Positions 7,180-14,921 of a stretch of DNA of 21,671 nt are shown here, piece after piece. Numbering within the stretch: position 1 is the first letter of the stretch; the number at the start of each line of letters is the position of its first letter. Origin of the DNA: an uncultured Bacteroidota bacterium (GTDB lineage Bacteria; Bacteroidota; Bacteroidia; Chitinophagales; Chitinophagaceae); NCBI GenBank assembly GCA_946480675.1, contig CAMLKS010000003.1, forward strand, positions 1 to 21,671, written 5' to 3'. Both the position numbers and the translations under genes were made by a program. The notes under the pieces are model-generated. The model was not told the DNA's origin. It saw only the letters and a program-made list of their open reading frames with translations, and did not search any database.

Positions 7180-9742
7180 ACTTCACGCTGCCGAAGATGC
7201 CAAAGTTTTTAAGCTGGGTTTCGTTGGGCAATGTTCGCGGTGTTACACGCCATACAAAGTCAATACGAAACAGCTTTAATATATTCTCAACGCCCGTACC
7301 AAGTTCCAGGTACGGGTTTCCTTCTAAGGTGCGGAAGGTAAACCCTTTATCCAGGTTCAATTGTTTATTGGCATCGCTGAGGCTGCCTATCACGCCCTTC
7401 GCAGTCCAGAACTGCCGGAATTTTAGCTTTTTAATCAGCGGTATATAATTGAATAAGCCACCACCTAACGAGTGTTCAATATTAAAACCGGCATACTGAT
7501 CGCTGATGAACTCGTATTGCGTCATCATATTGAATGCATACTTATTGTAGGCATAAAATTCATTACCCGGATGCGCTTCTAATAATGGGTAAGGCAGCGT
7601 ACCAAAATACTTTCCACCAAATATATTCACGTATATAGAACCAAATGGTGCTATTCGGATGTTATCAGATACTGTCAATATCATCTTCTGGTCCTCATAC
7701 CCACCGTTCAGCACACCTTTTAACCCCAAACCATAGCGAAATTCTACTATCGGGTATTTACTACCAAGGCTGGTACGATAGTAATTCCCTTCAAGGAACT
7801 TCTCTTTATATGCATAGCGCAGCCGGATGTTTACTTCTGTATTGGTAACAATATCGGATGTATGGCCACCTTCATCTTTAAATATACCAATATCAGGTAG
7901 TGGGCTATATGGGTCAAATTCTTTTCTTAAAAAAGTAAGCATATGGCTGAAGCCACTGTAATATTCTTTATAGTATTCCAACCTTGCATCTTTCGCAAAA
8001 ATGAATTTAGGTGGTACTCCTGCTTTACGGATGGCTACACTAAATATGTTATCATAGCTCACCTTATCATAATAGTTTACCGTACGGTCGATATCAGCTG
8101 TGTAGGATGCAAATATATAGGAGCGCGGTTGCCTGTCCAGCAGCCATAATCCCGATGCACTGTATTTGAAACGCTTGTCATTGGTGCCATAAGCCACATA
8201 ACCGTTCAGGTATATGTCTTTAAATAATTTAGGTGTAGTACCCATTGAAAAACGGAAACGGTGTCCTTCTACCTGGTTGTATGAATACGTATTCCAGTAG
8301 GGCCCGAACTCAACCGGCCCTGCTTTGATAACACCGGTTACCATCACCTTTGCAAAATTCCTGAAACGGGTATATTTCGGATCCTGTTCCAGCGTATCAA
8401 ACATGTCGTATATCGACTGTTCGCGGGTATTCAGTTTTTCATGTCTTAACCCTATCCATGTTTCAGGCTCCACCTCACGTGCGGTATCTTCCAATACCAC
8501 ATCGGGCTTTAGCTTATTGCTGTTTACCATTTCTACATTCTTCGCATCGTCTACCACAATGTTTTTGTACGATGTGGTTTTGCGAGCAATGAAGCCCGGT
8601 GGTTTCAGAATGGTATTGCCGGGAGGTAAAAATTTAGCCGTAAAATTCTCTTTTACACAAAACCATAAGCTATCGCCGATAGGTCCGTACTGCTTGTAAA
8701 ATTCGGCTCCCTTCACCCAGTTGATATTTGCCTCCTTAGGTATCTCAGCAAATACATACTCCAGCGCGTATACAGAGTCTACAATGCGGATGGTGCCCGA
8801 AAAACAGTTCTCTCCCTTGCGTAGTGGTTCATAAGTCAATATTATTATCTTATGGCCGTATGCCGATTGGGTATCTATTATCTTGTATTTATAAAATGTG
8901 GGGCCGGCGTTGCTAATAGGGCTTACAAACTTCTTGTCGAAGAGGGCCATGTAATTATCATAGGGATTGATATCAAGATTCATGGTACCCAGATAGGTAT
9001 TGATGCTCTTGTTATTTACCCCACGAATATTAGTGGCTTTTATCAGTTCTTTTGTTTTCTTCGGTTTGCGCTGAAAGTAATAGTCACTCAATGCCTCGGT
9101 AAGGAAAAAGGGAAGGTACTTATCGCCATCTTCGGTTGTAGCCATATTGTCGTAGATATAGCTAAGATTGCGCAGGTATGGTACAGGCAGGCTTTCAAAT
9201 TGTTTCTTATCCAGGTTCAGCAGGTCTATCTCTATTTTGTTATAAGCTTCATAACGATAATTCTCTGTTTTATCCGGATTATTTACCGGCTTATGGGCTA
9301 TCACTTTTTTCAGTAGCAATATGGCAGGATCTTCACCCGCCACTACCACTACTTCATTCAGTTTATTGGCCGTGGTTTCTAGCGTTATGTATAATTGAAT
9401 GTTTCGCTCACTACTATCCAGTTCCTTGTATATTGGATTGTAGCCCAATGCCTGTATAATTAATGTATCGGAAGGAAGGCTATCTACTATCAATTCAAAA
9501 TTTCCATCCAGGTCGGCAGCTGTACCGGTAGCTTCAGCCCCTTTAAAGGCAATAGTAGCAAACTGTATAGCCTCACCTGTTTTCTTATCCTTAACGGTGC
9601 CACGTATAGCATAGTTGGTTGAGGCAGGGTTGGTTTGCAGCAAACAAGTATCTATGGTAATGGAGTCTGTCTGTCCCCATACACCTTGCCAGCACATCAA
9701 CATGGCAACGACTACGATATAATACTTCCTGCAGAATACCAT
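7169..9742 (-). CDS. DUF5686 outer-membrane protein with N-terminal carboxypeptidase-regulatory-like domain
   Basis: The 857-residue product has a signal peptide (residues 1-23, ending QGVWG|Q). A carboxypeptidase-regulatory-like Ig domain spans about 45-121 (AIRGTVKDKKTGEAIQFATI, TAADLDGNFEL, LIIQALGY). The linker LNEVVVVAGEDPA (128-140) resembles that between this domain and the plug in TonB-dependent proteins, but no TonB-dependent receptor barrel follows. From about 140 on the sequence matches the Bacteroidota DUF5686 family, with many alternating aromatic strands in the C-terminal half and a final FGSVKFTF; a terminal Phe is the usual barrel-assembly signal. It is therefore probably an outer-membrane beta-barrel; its cargo or role is unknown. 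It is monocistronic as far as visible, overlaps bcp by 11 bases tail-to-tail, and diverges from the ykgJ-like gene across 162 bases in which I find no clear minus-strand -7 element. Confidence 0.88.
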   Translation of the reverse strand: MVFCRKYYIVVVAMLMCWQGVWGQTDSITIDTCLLQTNPASTNYAIRGTVKDKKTGEAIQFATIAFKGAEATGTAADLDGNFELIVDSLPSDTLIIQALGYNPIYKELDSSERNIQLYITLETTANKLNEVVVVAGEDPAILLLKKVIAHKPVNNPDKTENYRYEAYNKIEIDLLNLDKKQFESLPVPYLRNLSYIYDNMATTEDGDKYLPFFLTEALSDYYFQRKPKKTKELIKATNIRGVNNKSINTYLGTMNLDINPYDNYMALFDKKFVSPISNAGPTFYKYKIIDTQSAYGHKIIILTYEPLRKGENCFSGTIRIVDSVYALEYVFAEIPKEANINWVKGAEFYKQYGPIGDSLWFCVKENFTAKFLPPGNTILKPPGFIARKTTSYKNIVVDDAKNVEMVNSNKLKPDVVLEDTAREVEPETWIGLRHEKLNTREQSIYDMFDTLEQDPKYTRFRNFAKVMVTGVIKAGPVEFGPYWNTYSYNQVEGHRFRFSMGTTPKLFKDIYLNGYVAYGTNDKRFKYSASGLWLLDRQPRSYIFASYTADIDRTVNYYDKVSYDNIFSVAIRKAGVPPKFIFAKDARLEYYKEYYSGFSHMLTFLRKEFDPYSPLPDIGIFKDEGGHTSDIVTNTEVNIRLRYAYKEKFLEGNYYRTSLGSKYPIVEFRYGLGLKGVLNGGYEDQKMILTVSDNIRIAPFGSIYVNIFGGKYFGTLPYPLLEAHPGNEFYAYNKYAFNMMTQYEFISDQYAGFNIEHSLGGGLFNYIPLIKKLKFRQFWTAKGVIGSLSDANKQLNLDKGFTFRTLEGNPYLELGTGVENILKLFRIDFVWRVTPRTLPNETQLKNFGIFGSVKFTF

Positions 9743-9887
9743 GTAAATTTCCCTATTCCATCACACTGTATAAGTTATTGTTTTCTAGTAGTTTTTTTAA
9801 ACCTTTTTTATTTGATACTAATTTCGTGCCTAGGTTTAAAACTTCCGGCAAAAGGTAACAAAAATCCTGTACGCATCGTGCAATCAG

Positions 9888-9895
9888 TATATTTA
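9888..9895 (+). promoter_or_regulatory. Weak candidate -7 element before the cysteine-cluster gene
   Basis: TATATTTA matches TAnnTTTG except for its last base and ends 9 bases before the ATG at 9905. No convincing -33 TTTG is seen at the proper distance. It is listed because it is the best match in the 162-base divergent intergenic region (9743-9904), where nothing else stands out. Confidence 0.22.
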
Positions 9896-9904
9896 CAAAG
9901 CCGT

Positions 9905-10405
9905 ATGGACCTGGAATTATTTAAAAAAGAAGCAATAGAAAAAAGAGAGGAGCTGACAGCCTTCCTGCAAAGGCTGGACGACATTGTGCCGGAAGATATA
10001 CATACTGTTGTGGATGAGGTAAATAATACTGTTTGGAAAGATGTAGACTGCACCACATGCGCCAATTGTTGCAAAACCATGACACCTATTTATACCCAGC
10101 AAGATATTACCCGCATTGCTACCCACCTGCGTATGTCACCTAAAGCATTTCGTGAAAAATGGCTGGTGAAGGAAGAAGATACCGGCGACTGGGTGAACCG
10201 CAACCTGCCTTGCCAGTTTTTAGTAAATAATATGTGCGCTATATATGAAGTGCGCCCCGCGGATTGTGCTGAATTTCCGCATCACGACAAAAAACCTTTT
10301 GACCTGTATAACGATACCTATATACAAAATGTATATCGATGCCCTGCCACTTTTTTGATGGTGAGCCGCCTGAAGGACCGCGTAGAGGCAGAATATGAGT
10401 GGTAA
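9905..10405 (+). CDS. YkgJ/UPF0153-family cysteine-cluster protein
   Basis: The 166-residue product carries the family signature: C49, C52, C55 and C56 (CTTCANCC), then C103, C111 and C121 in LPCQFLVNNMCAIYEVRPAD followed by CAEFP, and a further C146 (YRCPATF). The family is described as binding zinc or iron through this cluster; the biochemical role is not established. The N-terminal 45 residues are a charged helix (MDLELFKKEAIEKREELTAF). The frame is open far upstream (to about 9635), but that part is antisense to the DUF5686 gene and carries no family similarity, so the ATG at 9905 is chosen. polA begins 66 bases downstream on the same strand with no terminator hairpin visible between, so the two may be co-transcribed. 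Confidence 0.87.
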   Translation: MDLELFKKEAIEKREELTAFLQRLDDIVPEDIHTVVDEVNNTVWKDVDCTTCANCCKTMTPIYTQQDITRIATHLRMSPKAFREKWLVKEEDTGDWVNRNLPCQFLVNNMCAIYEVRPADCAEFPHHDKKPFDLYNDTYIQNVYRCPATFLMVSRLKDRVEAEYEW

Positions 10406-10471
10406 GCCAATATATCCTTTTGGATGTACTATTAATTATCACTGCATCAGCACATTGCTTAACTTAGCCGC

Positions 10472-13309
10472 ATGTCTGAAAAAAAGCTTTTTCTGCTGGA
10501 TGCCTATGCGCTGATATACCGCGCATATTATGCTTTAATTCGTAGCCCGCGTATTACCAGTACGGGCCGCAATACCAATGCGCAATTTGGGTTCACCACT
10601 ACACTGCTCGACTTGCTTAATAAAGAAAAGCCTACACACCTGGCTGTAGTATTTGATACCCATGCGCCTACAGACAGGCATACTGATTTTACAGACTATA
10701 AAGCTAACAGGCAGGAAGCCCCTGAAGATATAACGGCCGCCATACCGGATATTAAGCGTATTATAAAAGGCTTCAACCTGCCTTGCATGGAAAAAGACGG
10801 CTATGAGGCTGATGATGTTATAGGGGCATTGGCACATGAAGCTGCCGACCTGGGGTACCAGGTATATATGGTGACCCCAGATAAAGACTATGGCCAATTG
10901 GTGCGCGAAAATGTATACATCTACAAACCTGCCTACCAGGGGGGCAGTGTTGAAATAATGGGTCCTGAGCAGGTATGCGCTAAGTGGAATATTAAAAGGG
11001 TAGAGCAGGTAATAGATATACTGGGCCTCATGGGCGATGCGGTAGATAACATACCCGGCATACCGGGTGTGGGCGAAAAAACAGCGGCCAAGCTATTGGC
11101 TGAATATGATACGCTTGAAAATGTATTGGCCAACGCCGACGGCATTAAAGGTGCTTTGGGCGAAAAAATACGCAACGGAAAGGATCTGGCTATATTATCA
11201 AAAAAGCTGGCGACTATTATAACTAATGTGCCCGTTTCATTTCATGAGGAAGATTTCAGGGTAAAAGAACTGAATAAAGAAAAACTAAGTGAAGTATTTA
11301 CCGAGCTGGAATTTAAAACGCTGGGCAAGCGTGTATTGGGCGAAGAAGTAGTCACTGCCCCCGCTGTCAATCCTAATGCCCCGCTCGATCTCTTTGGCCA
11401 GCCTATTCAGCAAAAAGGCGGCTTCACTGCACCGGTAGCGCCTAATGAAGCGCTGGCCGATGCTATTGAAGATATTGTACCGGTTGCCAGCCATAACATA
11501 GGCAATACCCCACACAATTACATACTGATAAAAGAAGCAGCTGAGATAGATACCCTGGTGCAGCAATTATTGCAGCAGAAAGAAATAGCATTTGATACTG
11601 AAACAACCAATATAGATGCAAACCTGGCCGACATCATCGGTATGAGTTTTTGCTGGGAAAAAGGTACCGCTTATTATGTATGGCTACCGGAAGACAGGGA
11701 GGCGGCAATAGCGGTGCTTAATAAATTCAAACCGCTGTTTGATAAGGAAGCTGTATTGTGGATAGGGCAGAACATCAAATACGACCTGACAATCCTAAAA
11801 TGGTATGGCTTCGAACTGAAAGGTTCGATATACGATACCATGCTGGCACACTATGTAATAGAGCCCGATGGCAAACGTAACATGGATGCATTAAGCACCA
11901 AATATCTTTCTTATGAGCCTATATCAATAGAAACACTCATTGGCAAAAAGGGGAAGAACCAGCTGAACATGCGTGATGTAGATATTGAGCAGGTGAAAGA
12001 ATATGCAGCTGAAGATGCGGATGTTACATTCCAGCTAAAGCAGGTTTTCGATCCTATGCTGGATAAGCAGGAAGTGCGTAAAGTATTTGCTGAGGTAGAA
12101 AATCCGTTGGTGCCTATACTGGTGGATATGGAAGTAGAAGGTGTGGGTATAGATGTCAACTTCCTGAACGAATATTCGAAAGAACTGGAGCGCGAAATAA
12201 AAATTGCAGAAGACAGTGTTTATAAACAGGCCGGTATTGTTTTCAATCTCGGTTCGCCTAAACAACTAGGTGAAGTCTTGTTTGAAAAAATGAGGCTGGA
12301 TGATAAGGCCAAAAAAACAAAGACCGGCCAGTATGCAACCGGTGAAGATGTGCTGGCAAAGCTGCGCAATAAACATCAAATCGTGGATGACATACTCGCC
12401 TTCCGCGAACTGAGCAAGCTGAAGAGTACGTATGTAGATGCACTGCCTACCATGATAAATCCACGCACAGGCAGGGTCCATACCAGTTTCAACCAGGCAG
12501 TGGCTGTTACAGGCCGCCTTAGTAGTATCGATCCTAACCTGCAAAATATTCCTATACGCACCGACCGGGGGCGCGAGATACGTAAAGCATTCATATCGCG
12601 CGGAGAGGGCTGGACACTTGTTTCTGCCGACTATTCGCAGATAGAACTACGCATTGTTGCTGCTATAAGTGGCGATGAAAACATGATAGAGGCTTTTATT
12701 TCTAATAAAGACATTCACACTGCTACTGCTGCCAAAGTATATGGCGTCGCCGAAGCAGATGTAACATTTGAAATGAGGCGCGCTGCAAAGGCGGTAAACT
12801 TTGGCATCATATACGGGCAAACGGCATTCGGGCTTTCTGAATCATTAGGCATCAGCCGCACAGAAGCAAAGACCATAATTGAAAACTATTTTGCTCAATA
12901 TAGTTCTATCAAAAAGTATATGGATACTACCATAAACTTTGCCCGCGAGCATGGCTATGTAGAAACTCTGATGGGCCGCAAACGTTACCTGCGCGACATT
13001 CTATCTGCCAACCAAACGGTGCGTGGCTATGCCGAACGAAATGCCATTAATTCGCCCATACAAGGCACAGCTGCGGAAATGATAAAGCTGGCTATGGTAC
13101 GCGTACATCGCAAATTAAAAGAACAAAACCTGCGAACACGTATGATACTGCAGGTGCACGATGAGCTTGTATTTGATGTGCCCATGGAAGAGTTGGAATT
13201 GGCTAAAAAACTGGTGCAGGTGGAAATGGAAAATGCGATGGTACTGCCACACAATGTACCGGTGCGTACAGAAGCCGGTATGGGTGCTAACTGGCTAGCT
13301 GCGCACTAA
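10472..13309 (+). CDS. polA: DNA polymerase I
   Basis: The 945-residue product has all three domains. The 5' nuclease (1-290) has D10 in LFLLDAYALIYRAYYAL, KDGYEADDVIGALA, VTPDKDYGQLV and the helix-hairpin-helix IPGIPGVGEKTAAKLL. The 3'-5' exonuclease (about 350-535) keeps every catalytic residue: D375 and E377 (FDTETTN), D438 (IKYDLTIL), and Y511/D515 (YAAED), so proofreading should be intact. The polymerase has motif A D720 (DYSQIELR), motif B from R769 to G782 (K773, Y781 in RRAAKAVNFGIIYG), and motif C H896-D897-E898 (QVHDELVF). It fills gaps and removes Okazaki primers. TAACTTAG (10460-10467) resembles a -7 element with one mismatch but ends only 4 bases before the ATG, so this transcript could be almost leaderless if real. 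The stop is 2 bases from the converging acyltransferase gene. Confidence 0.98.
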   Translation: MSEKKLFLLDAYALIYRAYYALIRSPRITSTGRNTNAQFGFTTTLLDLLNKEKPTHLAVVFDTHAPTDRHTDFTDYKANRQEAPEDITAAIPDIKRIIKGFNLPCMEKDGYEADDVIGALAHEAADLGYQVYMVTPDKDYGQLVRENVYIYKPAYQGGSVEIMGPEQVCAKWNIKRVEQVIDILGLMGDAVDNIPGIPGVGEKTAAKLLAEYDTLENVLANADGIKGALGEKIRNGKDLAILSKKLATIITNVPVSFHEEDFRVKELNKEKLSEVFTELEFKTLGKRVLGEEVVTAPAVNPNAPLDLFGQPIQQKGGFTAPVAPNEALADAIEDIVPVASHNIGNTPHNYILIKEAAEIDTLVQQLLQQKEIAFDTETTNIDANLADIIGMSFCWEKGTAYYVWLPEDREAAIAVLNKFKPLFDKEAVLWIGQNIKYDLTILKWYGFELKGSIYDTMLAHYVIEPDGKRNMDALSTKYLSYEPISIETLIGKKGKNQLNMRDVDIEQVKEYAAEDADVTFQLKQVFDPMLDKQEVRKVFAEVENPLVPILVDMEVEGVGIDVNFLNEYSKELEREIKIAEDSVYKQAGIVFNLGSPKQLGEVLFEKMRLDDKAKKTKTGQYATGEDVLAKLRNKHQIVDDILAFRELSKLKSTYVDALPTMINPRTGRVHTSFNQAVAVTGRLSSIDPNLQNIPIRTDRGREIRKAFISRGEGWTLVSADYSQIELRIVAAISGDENMIEAFISNKDIHTATAAKVYGVAEADVTFEMRRAAKAVNFGIIYGQTAFGLSESLGISRTEAKTIIENYFAQYSSIKKYMDTTINFAREHGYVETLMGRKRYLRDILSANQTVRGYAERNAINSPIQGTAAEMIKLAMVRVHRKLKEQNLRTRMILQVHDELVFDVPMEELELAKKLVQVEMENAMVLPHNVPVRTEAGMGANWLAAH

Positions 13310-13311
13310 AA

Positions 13312-14469
13312 TCATTTGCTTTGTTTTAACGGGTGCCTTTGTTCCCATTCACCTTCCTGTTGCTGGGAAGTGTTCTGTATAGCCAATACTGCAAGGCGTA
13401 TAGGACGGTTACGTATATATACAAAAGTAGAAAGATAATGCGATTTGCAACCCAGGCGGGCCTTGGCGTCTAATGCTGTGCGCCCAAGTATCAGCAGTGG
13501 CTTTTTCAATCTTATTGCCTGCTCTATGCTGAAGAAAAGGATATTGAAATAAAGCTGTAAGGATGCATTCCGGTTATAGTCGAAGCCTATGTAAAACATA
13601 TCGAATGCCCCTGCTTTTTCCCAGGCACTGAAAAAACCTACCATTTCTTCATCATAAAACATGCCCCATATCTTCAGGCTTTCACCATAATGCTCTTTTA
13701 GCAGCGGCAGAAAATCTTCGCTAAGATAGCCTATACGTGCTGTTTGCCGCTCACATACCTGCAGGTACAGTTCGTAAAGTTTCTTTTTATATTCTCTCAC
13801 TTCTTTTCCCGAAAACTCTTTTACCTGTATATCCGTTCCGGCCTGCTTTATCTTGCGGAAGCGTTGTGCATATTTATGTTTCAGCGCCTTTTCATAATCT
13901 TCTATCGATTGCCAGGTGTCGGGGATATCCATTTCCATAGATATATCATTTCGCAGCAGGATATATTTAGGTGCATAGTTCTGAAAATAGGGTACCAATG
14001 CCTCCGGTGTATCTTTTACCAGCACTGCATTACTACAGCTATTGCTTAGTGCCGTATCAATGGCCAGCTTATACAGCCGATAAGCATCGAACATGCTTAT
14101 GTTTTCCCTCCAATAAAAAGAGGCTACATCGTGCCGAAACAAATGGCCTGCTACCAACAATTTAGGTGATGCAAACGCAAACGCTTTCCAGCCAATTTTT
14201 TGCAAGGGTTTTAAGCTTGCTATATTCAGGTGCTTTTCTTTTACCTGCAATATCTGGAAGTAGGACGCAGCTACAGGTTTATCCTTTTCGTATAATAGTA
14301 TATATAAGAAAGAAACATCCGGAAGCATTGCAGCTTCGGTAACAGATAATTGGGATGGATGCAGGAAATGATCGGCAGGTAGCATATCATGCCATTCCTG
14401 TGGCAATGTTGTTACCTGTTCGTAACATACAGCACTGTAATTATCTTTTCGTGATATGCAATTGGTCAA
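13312..14469 (-). CDS. BioF2/FemAB-like GNAT-fold acyltransferase
   Basis: The 385-residue product looks like the double-GNAT acyltransferases often annotated as Acetyltransf_6 or BioF2-like, related in fold to FemAB aminoacyl transferases. The second half (about 190-345) has YEKALKHKYAQRFRKIKQAG, YLQVCERQTARIGYL, WGMFYDEEMVGFFSAWEKAG, FYIGFDYNRNASLQLYFNIL and LILGRTALDAKARLGCK, the usual acceptor-domain pattern. The substrate cannot be read from sequence; peptidoglycan, lipid or cell-surface precursors are possible. The start appears to be TTG at 14469, which overlaps the TGA of the preceding GNAT gene in a TTGA junction, a typical coupling arrangement; the next in-frame ATG is 28 codons later, inside what looks like conserved sequence (EQVTTLPQEWHDMLPADHFL). 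It is the last gene of the minus-strand operon after the VWA and GNAT genes, and converges on polA with a 2-base gap. Confidence 0.72.
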   Translation of the reverse strand: MTNCISRKDNYSAVCYEQVTTLPQEWHDMLPADHFLHPSQLSVTEAAMLPDVSFLYILLYEKDKPVAASYFQILQVKEKHLNIASLKPLQKIGWKAFAFASPKLLVAGHLFRHDVASFYWRENISMFDAYRLYKLAIDTALSNSCSNAVLVKDTPEALVPYFQNYAPKYILLRNDISMEMDIPDTWQSIEDYEKALKHKYAQRFRKIKQAGTDIQVKEFSGKEVREYKKKLYELYLQVCERQTARIGYLSEDFLPLLKEHYGESLKIWGMFYDEEMVGFFSAWEKAGAFDMFYIGFDYNRNASLQLYFNILFFSIEQAIRLKKPLLILGRTALDAKARLGCKSHYLSTFVYIRNRPIRLAVLAIQNTSQQQEGEWEQRHPLKQSK

Positions 14470-14909
14470 AATATGTCTTTTTCCATCACTACGTGCGGAA
14501 TACCTACTTCAGTAAATACGCTGCTGGTAGTATAATAACCCAGCTTTTTGTAAAATGGTTCGGCTACCTGCCTGGCATGCAGTATAATGGAAGAATATCC
14601 TTTTTCCTTGGCATAAGCTTCTGCAGCTTCTACCAGCATCCTGCCAATTCCCTGGCCTTGCCACCAGCTATGCACAGCCATCTGGCGCAGCTTTATTTTT
14701 TCCTCGTCAGCTATAGGATGCAACATCACGCAGCCAATCACCTCATTTCCATTTTCGGCTATGAAGATGTCGTTTTGAGCATCGGCGCTCAGGTCTTCAT
14801 TTTTAAGAGATAGCCCTATCGGCTTTCGTAATATTTCTTCGCGGAGCTCATATACCTGCGGATACCTTTCATCCTGTATATTTATCCGGCTGATGACTAT
14901 ACCTTCCAA
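14466..14909 (-). CDS. GNAT-family N-acetyltransferase
   Basis: The 147-residue single-domain GNAT has the acetyl-CoA pyrophosphate loop QGQGIG (residues 84-89) within RQMAVHSWWQGQGIGRMLVE. It ends with the signature strand and helix YSSIILHARQVAEPFYKKLGY and VVMEKDI. The region LREEILRKPIGLSLKNEDLS near the N-terminus resembles the subgroup found in many Bacteroidota. The acceptor amine is unknown. No ATG exists near the 5' end: the frame runs back to the TAA of the VWA gene, and the first plausible start is TTG at 14909, with the next Met at residue 77 in the middle of the domain. The TTG lies 12 bases after the VWA stop, so translation is probably coupled to that gene. The TGA overlaps the start of the acyltransferase gene by 4 bases. 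Confidence 0.85.
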   Translation of the reverse strand: MEGIVISRINIQDERYPQVYELREEILRKPIGLSLKNEDLSADAQNDIFIAENGNEVIGCVMLHPIADEEKIKLRQMAVHSWWQGQGIGRMLVEAAEAYAKEKGYSSIILHARQVAEPFYKKLGYYTTSSVFTEVGIPHVVMEKDIF

Positions 14910-14921
14910 GAGGGCGGGAGA

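Noticed and set aside
8325..9459. Plus-strand open frames of 93-154 codons across the DUF5686 gene
   Set aside because: They are antisense shadows of a long well-supported gene and show no domain, start context or promoter.
9635..9904. Longer start for the cysteine-cluster gene
   Set aside because: The extension overlaps the DUF5686 coding region in antisense and the divergent intergenic region, has no family similarity, and the ATG at 9905 fits the family length.
10460..10467. TAACTTAG as the polA promoter
   Set aside because: It has one mismatch, no -33 partner at the correct distance and lies only 4 bases before the ATG; it is mentioned under polA but is too weak for its own entry.
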